Assembly (NCBI GenBank): GCA_015665275.1 | Contig: JADFAL010000113.1 | Span: 1-38,786 of the forward strand | DNA length: 38,786 nt | From: Flavobacteriales bacterium | GTDB lineage: Bacteria; Bacteroidota; Bacteroidia; Flavobacteriales_D; Crocinitomicaceae | Direction: 5' to 3' | Part shown: positions 34,330 to 38,786 of the stretch, piece by piece | How positions within the stretch are numbered: position 1 is the stretch's first letter | How the letters are laid out: every line of letters starts with the position of its first letter | The notes under the pieces: model-generated | Database searches by the model: none | Seen by the model: the letters and a program-made list of their open reading frames with translations, nothing else | What the model was told of the DNA's origin: nothing | Translations under genes and position numbers: made by a program

Positions 34330-35513
34330 TCCTCAATTAATTTGGGGTAGGAAATTACCAGGGTGGACTTTAATTGCTTTGGTTTTTCCAATGGAACTCC
34401 CAGAAAATAGGATTGTCCTACACGTGCCACGAACAATTGTCCTACGGTTGTAGATTGTACTTTTTCTACGAGATCATCTGCAAGCAACCCCGATTCTATA
34501 TTTCTAAGAATACTAAGTCCATTGTGATTGGGCCAATATTGTTCTACGATGGAATCGAAAGGCACATTTGCGTGGAATTGATCATAAATATCATGTATTG
34601 CTTCCGATCGTTCGTCTCGAGAAATACTTGAGCCATCCAGATAGACATATTGAATGGATAGCAATTGTACAGAGGTGTCTTTGATAAATTTATAGGCTCT
34701 CTGATCCCCTGGAATGATCGTCGCATTCTTTTTATCTTGCTCTTGTTCTTCCTTGAATCGTAGGAATAAATCGCGTTTTGAAGTGTTGTTCAACAGCTCC
34801 AATTGCACATCTCCTGGATACTTGTTCACGTATTCTCTGAGGTCTTCACTGCTCTTTAGTTTCGAGATATTCTTCTCGTGATCAATATTACTGAAATAGT
34901 TATTTGGATTCGAATTTGGGATAAGTAATACATAATGCCCCTTCATCTTCTTCGAATTGTGGGTCATGTCGACAATATTGTACCATCCCGTGGCATCATC
35001 ACCTGCAATAAAACGATCGCCTTTCTTTTTTCCTTTTACTGCCGCTTGAAAACTGTCTACAAAGTAATCCAAATCAATCCAGCCTACATCACCGAGCGCG
35101 TCTGTATCTGGGCCAGAATTTTGCGCATACTGTTCGAAAAGATCCTTGTACGAACTTCCTTCGTTTAGCTTTTCAAATACGCGTTTGATTTCGTCTTTGG
35201 CATTTGGAGAGTTTTGATTGGAAATGGTTAACAACCGAAAGCGATATATTTCCTTTGCCCCTTCATCAATAGTAACAACGTGATAAGAACCTGATTCATA
35301 GGTGTCCCCAGGCTTAAGTTCATCCTTACGGGATTGATAGTCCACATTGAGCATTTTATCATGCATAAACCCCAACACCACTTGAGGCAAACTGTCCGCA
35401 AAAAGCCGCGCCTCATCAATATTCCGTATTTCTTTAGCACGAGACAGATAATCCTGAGCATACGTTCCAGTTGCTAGAAAGAGAAATAGAATATGTAAAT
35501 ATAAAAGGCGCAT
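34326..35513 (-). CDS. Secreted parvulin-like (PpiC-type) peptidyl-prolyl isomerase
   Basis: The 395-aa product from ATG 35513 starts MRLLYLHILFLFLATGTYAQ. Residues about 70-190 hold a PpiC-like domain: IYRFRLLTISNQNSP, IKRVFEKLNEGSSYKDLFEQYAQNSGPDTDALGDVGWIDLDYF, then VKGKKKGDRF. A second region resembling another parvulin copy lies near 280-390 (LLSIQYVYLDGSSIS.., FDSIVEQYWPNHNGL). It is probably a periplasmic or outer-membrane folding factor. The TTG at 35558 was rejected because it is the promoter -33 element. The stop overlaps the GH20 start by four bases. Confidence 0.8.
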   Translation of the reverse strand: MRLLYLHILFLFLATGTYAQDYLSRAKEIRNIDEARLFADSLPQVVLGFMHDKMLNVDYQSRKDELKPGDTYESGSYHVVTIDEGAKEIYRFRLLTISNQNSPNAKDEIKRVFEKLNEGSSYKDLFEQYAQNSGPDTDALGDVGWIDLDYFVDSFQAAVKGKKKGDRFIAGDDATGWYNIVDMTHNSKKMKGHYVLLIPNSNPNNYFSNIDHEKNISKLKSSEDLREYVNKYPGDVQLELLNNTSKRDLFLRFKEEQEQDKKNATIIPGDQRAYKFIKDTSVQLLSIQYVYLDGSSISRDERSEAIHDIYDQFHANVPFDSIVEQYWPNHNGLSILRNIESGLLADDLVEKVQSTTVGQLFVARVGQSYFLGVPLEKPKQLKSTLVISYPKLIEE

Positions 35514-35527
35514 GAGTAACGAATCTA

Positions 35528-35558
35528 CAAATTTAACGCCAATCGTGATGCTGCGCAA
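35528..35558 (-). promoter_or_regulatory. Promoter of the parvulin-GH20-cutC-CHAP operon (TTG-N20-TAAATTTG)
   Basis: On the minus strand TTG (35556-35558) and TAAATTTG (35528-35535) are 20 bp apart, the best full -33/-7 match in the window. The -7 box lies 14 bp before ATG 35513. Confidence 0.72.
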
Positions 35559-35563
35559 TTTCT

Positions 35564-36175
35564 TTAGAAGTTACTAGTACGACTTCTATAGGAAAGGGTG
35601 TAATATCCTGGTACGAGATGTGGTGCTTTGTCAACAACAACAAATCCAATGCTTTCACCAGTACGTTCCCATTGATAATACGCGCCTTTGATCATTTGTT
35701 CTTCACTAATTGCATACGATTCAGTAACATCTCCTACAACTTGAGGGGAGCTCGACCATTTTGCCGATGTGTGAGAAAAACGCTTTTTAACATCCCAATA
35801 CGAATCACCACGATCCAACAGTTTTTTCATTTGCCCGATAAGCACTTCCGCCGTTTCCGGAGCGATTTTCGTTAAATCCAAGGTTATCACTTGCACATTC
35901 ACAATGTTGAACATCGAATCGTCAATCAATTTAGTGCGCTTTCCAATGGTGTTATGCATCGTCCCTACATAGCTGTCGAGCTTGCTAGTATCAATGTCAT
36001 CGAAAAAGAATACATCCTTCTCAAAGTGAACAATTCCGGTGAATACTTCACGAAAACCTTTCGCATATTCAACTGCTCCCTGAACCGTATTCACGGAAGT
36101 GAAGTTTTCTTCATGATTTTGACCAAATGAAATTGTTGAGATACATAGCGTAATTGCGATGCAAAGCTTGAGCAT
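35564..36175 (-). CDS. Secreted protein with degenerate parvulin-like domain
   Basis: The 203-aa product from ATG 36175 has signal peptide MLKLCIAITLCISTISFGQ. The mature region follows the layout of the downstream parvulin: FNIVNVQVITLDL, VLIGQMKKLLDRGDSYWDVKKRFSHTSAKW, VVGDVT and GFVVVDKAPHLVPGYYTL. The 'G..F..a...S' spacing is kept but catalytic-type residues are blurred, so it may be a chaperone without isomerase activity. A longer frame to 36226 would add 17 residues before the signal peptide and is rejected. It lies 50 bp before the next parvulin and may be co-transcribed in part. Confidence 0.65.
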   Translation of the reverse strand: MLKLCIAITLCISTISFGQNHEENFTSVNTVQGAVEYAKGFREVFTGIVHFEKDVFFFDDIDTSKLDSYVGTMHNTIGKRTKLIDDSMFNIVNVQVITLDLTKIAPETAEVLIGQMKKLLDRGDSYWDVKKRFSHTSAKWSSSPQVVGDVTESYAISEEQMIKGAYYQWERTGESIGFVVVDKAPHLVPGYYTLSYRSRTSNF

Positions 36176-36325
36176 GTGTTTGTAGTTTAGAGGTTCTAAT
36201 GTAACAATACGACAACAATAAATCAATTATCATTCCGCTTTTTTGCTAACGGTGTTTTACTGTTTATTCACAATGTATACAGCGCATTTCTCTAGTCGTA
36301 ATAAGTGAAACTCGTTGCGCTCCAT

Positions 36326-36361
36326 AAAAAACCCTGACGATCCTTTCGGATGTCAGGGTTT
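36326..36361 (-). terminator. Terminator of the glycine-rich T9SS gene (CCCTGAC family)
   Basis: This is the third copy of the hairpin. On the minus strand AAACCCTGAC pairs with GTCAGGGTTT, the apical stem is ATCC/GGAT with a GAAA loop and a bulged C, then T6. It lies 21 bp past the gene's stop codon. Confidence 0.92.
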
Positions 36362-36452
36362 CATATTCTTGGATTCCGAGTATTACTCGATAATCACTAA
36401 TCCTTTAGAATGTACTGTATCTGATGCAAATACGCGAACTGTATAACGTCCT
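36326..36452 (+). repeat. 127-bp direct repeat, copy 1 (terminator plus 3' end of T9SS gene)
   Basis: This segment is identical, with no mismatch that I can find, to 38660-38786 (offset 2334). It spans the terminator, spacer and the last 22 codons of the glycine-rich gene. Confidence 0.97.
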
Positions 36453-38488
36453 GCTTCAAGGTTTGAACCGTTAACAGCACCTGTAGTAAGGTCTACTGAT
36501 ACAGCTACCTCTCTTCCAAGAGCGTCAACAACTGTGATGTGATCAACCACTCCGTCGAAATCTACAGTGAATACACCTGTATTCGTAGGGTTCGGGTAGA
36601 TGTTGATGTAATCGCTATTCAACTCGTCAATTCCTGTGAAGTCAACAAGTACACACTCCGTTGTATCAGAACAATTTGATGTGGTAACGATTGCTGCATA
36701 CTGCCCTGTAACGGTTGGTTGGTATCCTTGACCAGTAGCTCCTGCAATTGGTTGCCCTGTTCCACAATCAATCCAAACATACGATGCTCCTGTTTGGTTC
36801 GCAATTAACTGAGTTCCCATACTACTAACAGTAAGGTCAATCAATGAAACGATAACGTTCTGAGTCTGCGTGGTAACGTTTCCATTTCCGTCATCATATG
36901 TCCAAGTTACAACCGTTGTTCCTGCCGTTGTGATTGGGAAGGTAACGTCTGGCACACCGTCCATAGATCCAAGACAGTTATCTGTTGCCGTTGGCGTTGC
37001 TGGTGTAGCTTCGTTACACCCCTCATAATCTGCCAATGTTGCTACATCTGGAGCAGGAGCCGATATATCATTGATGATAATATCTTGCGTTTGTGTTGCG
37101 GTATTACCGAATCCGTCATCATACGTCCATGTAATTGTTGTTGTTCCTTGCGTTGTGATAGGGAACGTTACATCTGGTACACCATTAATCACACCTTGAC
37201 AGAAGTCAGTTGCAGTTGGAATTCCAGGCGTAAATGAACATTGGTTCGAGAAAGTAATCAAGTTCGGGTTGTCCGGCACTGGTGGTGCTGTATCAATTCC
37301 TGTAATGATTACGTTTTGTGTTTGCGTTGTGATGTTTGTACCATCATCGTATGTCCATGTAACAACTGTAGTTCCTACCGCATTAATTGGTAGAGAAACA
37401 TCCGGCGTTCCATTGTACGTTGCGTTACAATCGTTAGTCGCTGTAGGAGGAGTCCATGTTTCCAAGATACAATCCGCTGTCAAGTCTGGTAAAGAAGAAG
37501 TATCCGCCAATAACGTTCCAACTCCTGGTACGCAGTTCAATGTAATAACTACAAGACCATTTCCTGACTGTACACCTACTGTAGCTAATGGAGTTGTTCC
37601 TGCGTTAAATGAACCACCGCCACCACCTGCGTGGTTTGGCGAAACACTGTTTATTTGGCCTGCTCCACCGCCGGAGTATCCTCCACCGCCGCCGCTTCCG
37701 CGGAATCCAGTTTGCCAAGTAGCGCCTCCGCCACCGAATCCACCAATGGCTCCTGGTCCAGTTCCTGTACCACCTGCGCCACCGTTTAAGAATGACGATC
37801 CGCCATTACCTACTCCAACGCTTTGACAAATGCTTTCACCGTCAGTTAGGAAACCACCACCACCTGAACCTCTATCAAGAGAACATCCAGTTACTGATTT
37901 ACTTCCTCCGTTACCCGTAGTTCCTCCGGCACCATTTGGATTACCAACACCTGCTGCAACAACTCCGTTGTTTCCATCATTGGTGATGCTTCCATCTGCT
38001 GAAGCTGCGAATGCATTACTTGCAGATCCACCACCACCTCCGGCGATAACTAAGATGTCTGAAGGTAACAATGCTGGATCCAATACTACGAAGGAACCTC
38101 CGCCTCCACCAACAGATTCTGGTTGACCAGCTTGTGTTTCTCCTTGCTGTCCAACAAGAACACGAATTACCTGACCAGCAGTTAAAAGAAAATCACCTTC
38201 AATTTGTGCGCCAAGACCTCCGAACGCTCCACCGCCTTGTGCTCCGTAAGCAGTTATGTGGTATGAACCACTCGTTGGTACTGTCCAGTACTGAATACCT
38301 CCAGTTACTGTTACGTTACCATCAAGTGATGTCCCGGCATATTCCGCATCGGTCATAAGTTGAGTAGGGCCATTTGCCCCTGTCCCGGTAGCGTTTGTAA
38401 ATGTGTACGTTTGAGCATAACCGATTCCGGTTAATGCTACGCATATGGCGAGAGTTGCCATGCGTATGTTAAGTATTAGTCTACCCAT
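36383..38488 (-). CDS. Glycine-rich (ALK/LTK-like) and HYR-repeat surface protein, T9SS type A
   Basis: The 701-aa product has a signal peptide ending GIGYAQ. Residues about 70-320 are a glycine-rich domain with ITAYGAQGGGAFGGLGAQI, LTAGQVIRVLVGQQGE and repeated GGGGGS blocks, an arrangement like the glycine-rich domain of ALK/LTK receptors. Three HYR-like repeats follow (about 325-555), each with a NGTPDVSLPI / NGVPDVTFPI and TTVVTWTYDDG core. The T9SS type A domain starts at about 625 (IYPNPTNTGVFTVDF, GRYTVRVFASDTVHSKGL). It is probably an adhesin or matrix protein exported by T9SS. A second paralogue ends just upstream. The reverse-strand proline-rich ORFs here are shadows. Confidence 0.9.
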   Translation of the reverse strand: MGRLILNIRMATLAICVALTGIGYAQTYTFTNATGTGANGPTQLMTDAEYAGTSLDGNVTVTGGIQYWTVPTSGSYHITAYGAQGGGAFGGLGAQIEGDFLLTAGQVIRVLVGQQGETQAGQPESVGGGGGSFVVLDPALLPSDILVIAGGGGGSASNAFAASADGSITNDGNNGVVAAGVGNPNGAGGTTGNGGSKSVTGCSLDRGSGGGGFLTDGESICQSVGVGNGGSSFLNGGAGGTGTGPGAIGGFGGGGATWQTGFRGSGGGGGYSGGGAGQINSVSPNHAGGGGGSFNAGTTPLATVGVQSGNGLVVITLNCVPGVGTLLADTSSLPDLTADCILETWTPPTATNDCNATYNGTPDVSLPINAVGTTVVTWTYDDGTNITTQTQNVIITGIDTAPPVPDNPNLITFSNQCSFTPGIPTATDFCQGVINGVPDVTFPITTQGTTTITWTYDDGFGNTATQTQDIIINDISAPAPDVATLADYEGCNEATPATPTATDNCLGSMDGVPDVTFPITTAGTTVVTWTYDDGNGNVTTQTQNVIVSLIDLTVSSMGTQLIANQTGASYVWIDCGTGQPIAGATGQGYQPTVTGQYAAIVTTSNCSDTTECVLVDFTGIDELNSDYINIYPNPTNTGVFTVDFDGVVDHITVVDALGREVAVSVDLTTGAVNGSNLEAGRYTVRVFASDTVHSKGLVIIE

Positions 38489-38659
38489 AATAGAAAAGTT
38501 AAATTAATAGAACACCTAATTTCGCGTTTTCTATTTTAAAAACCCACTAATTGTTCGATTTAAAACGGTTCAGCACCATTTTGTTAGACAACTATATGCG
38601 TTATACGATCCCGTTCCAAAACAATTAATGCAGTACCAAATGTAACAGTTAGGCTCATA
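38489..38659. promoter_or_regulatory. Spacer upstream of the glycine-rich gene, promoter not resolved
   Basis: This AT-rich 171-bp spacer must contain the promoter and leader of the glycine-rich gene. TAATTTAA about 13 bp before the ATG resembles the -7 box with two mismatches. No exact TAnnTTTG match is seen. Confidence 0.35.
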
Positions 38660-38695
38660 AAAAAACCCTGACGATCCTTTCGGATGTCAGGGTTT
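38660..38695 (-). terminator. Terminator of the second glycine-rich T9SS paralogue
   Basis: This is the fourth copy of the CCCTGAC hairpin, identical to the one at 36326, with the same 21-bp distance to the stop codon of the gene it ends. Confidence 0.9.
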
Positions 38696-38716
38696 CATAT
38701 TCTTGGATTCCGAGTA

Positions 38717-38786
38717 TTACTCGATAATCACTAATCCTTTAGAATGTACTGTATCTGATGCAAATACGCGAACTGTATAACGTCCT
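38717..38786 (-). CDS. 3' end of a second T9SS type A protein (partial)
   Basis: Only the last 22 codons (ending GRYTVRVFASDTVHSKGL, then VIIE and TAA) lie in the window. They are identical in DNA to the end of the glycine-rich gene to the left, so this is the sorting-domain tail of a paralogue transcribed in the same direction. The rest of the protein is outside the window and its other domains are unknown. Confidence 0.85.
   Translation of the reverse strand, partial: GRYTVRVFASDTVHSKGLVIIE

Larger units (their letters stand above)
38660..38786 (+). repeat. 127-bp direct repeat, copy 2 (continues beyond window)
   Basis: This is identical to 36326-36452. It runs to the last base of the window, so its true length is longer or unknown. 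Confidence 0.97.

Noticed and set aside
35514-35558. TTG start at 35558 for the parvulin gene
   Set aside because: This TTG is the -33 element of a strong promoter, and ATG 35513 gives a clean signal peptide.
37269-38126. Proline-rich plus-strand ORFs over the glycine-rich gene
   Set aside because: They are reverse-complement shadows of glycine-coding repeats (GGN read as NCC), with no start context or family similarity.

Overview
The window looks like a chromosomal segment of a Bacteroidota bacterium, most likely Flavobacteriales (possibly near Crocinitomicaceae or Cryomorphaceae; this placement is an inference). The evidence is several secreted proteins ending in type IX secretion (T9SS) type A sorting domains, one gliding-motility-type (type B) C-terminus with SprB-like repeats, a TonB-dependent receptor with a carboxypeptidase-like N-domain, a DUF4197 lipoprotein, and repeated matches to the Bacteroidota -7 promoter box TAnnTTTG. 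I see no insertion sequence, prophage, CRISPR array or rRNA.

Layout. 1-940: tRNA-Val(UAC) with a terminator, then two gene fragments, an SCP2-like ORF and the wreck of a flavin halogenase-like gene. 941-5723: a T9SS protein, then a tight leftward operon of TPR protein, phosphosulfolactate synthase and WD40 protein. 5724-10066: a repeat-rich spacer, hemE coupled to an OmpA-like protein, ung, and a divergent lipoprotein. 10067-14286: TonB receptor, esterase, LolA-like protein and a small unknown protein. 14291-16291: fused E1 alpha/beta 2-oxoacid dehydrogenase. 16613-21459: a T9SS protein, a frameshifted beta-propeller-like secreted protein and a kelch T9SS protein. 21641-25663: a lipoprotein with an SRPBCC-like domain, two tandem MORN-type paralogues (the first frameshifted) and NADP-type glutamate dehydrogenase. 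25910-30712: a large T9SS type B protein, a DUF4197 lipoprotein and a nucleoside phosphorylase. 30872-36175: a leftward envelope/glycan operon (two parvulin-like secreted proteins, GH20 hexosaminidase, CutC, CHAP-like protein). 36383-38786: a glycine-rich T9SS surface protein and the tail of a second copy of it.

How the genes work together. Core metabolism is represented by hemE, ung, gdhA, the branched-chain-type E1 and the nucleoside phosphorylase. Most of the rest concerns the cell surface: T9SS cargo, lipoproteins, LolA-like and parvulin-like factors, and a secreted hexosaminidase. The GH20-CutC-CHAP-like group may handle GlcNAc-containing glycans. The phosphosulfolactate synthase may feed organosulfonate synthesis, possibly sulfonolipids.

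The least ordinary signals are: (1) four copies of one terminator hairpin whose apical stem pair co-varies; (2) 127 bp of exact identity between the 3' ends of two neighbouring glycine-rich T9SS genes, suggesting a tandem surface-protein family with an ALK/LTK-like glycine-rich domain; (3) heptamer-period minisatellites in several spacers; (4) -7 boxes placed 4-6 nt before ATG, suggesting leaderless mRNAs; and (5) clean single-base frameshifts and gene wrecks.
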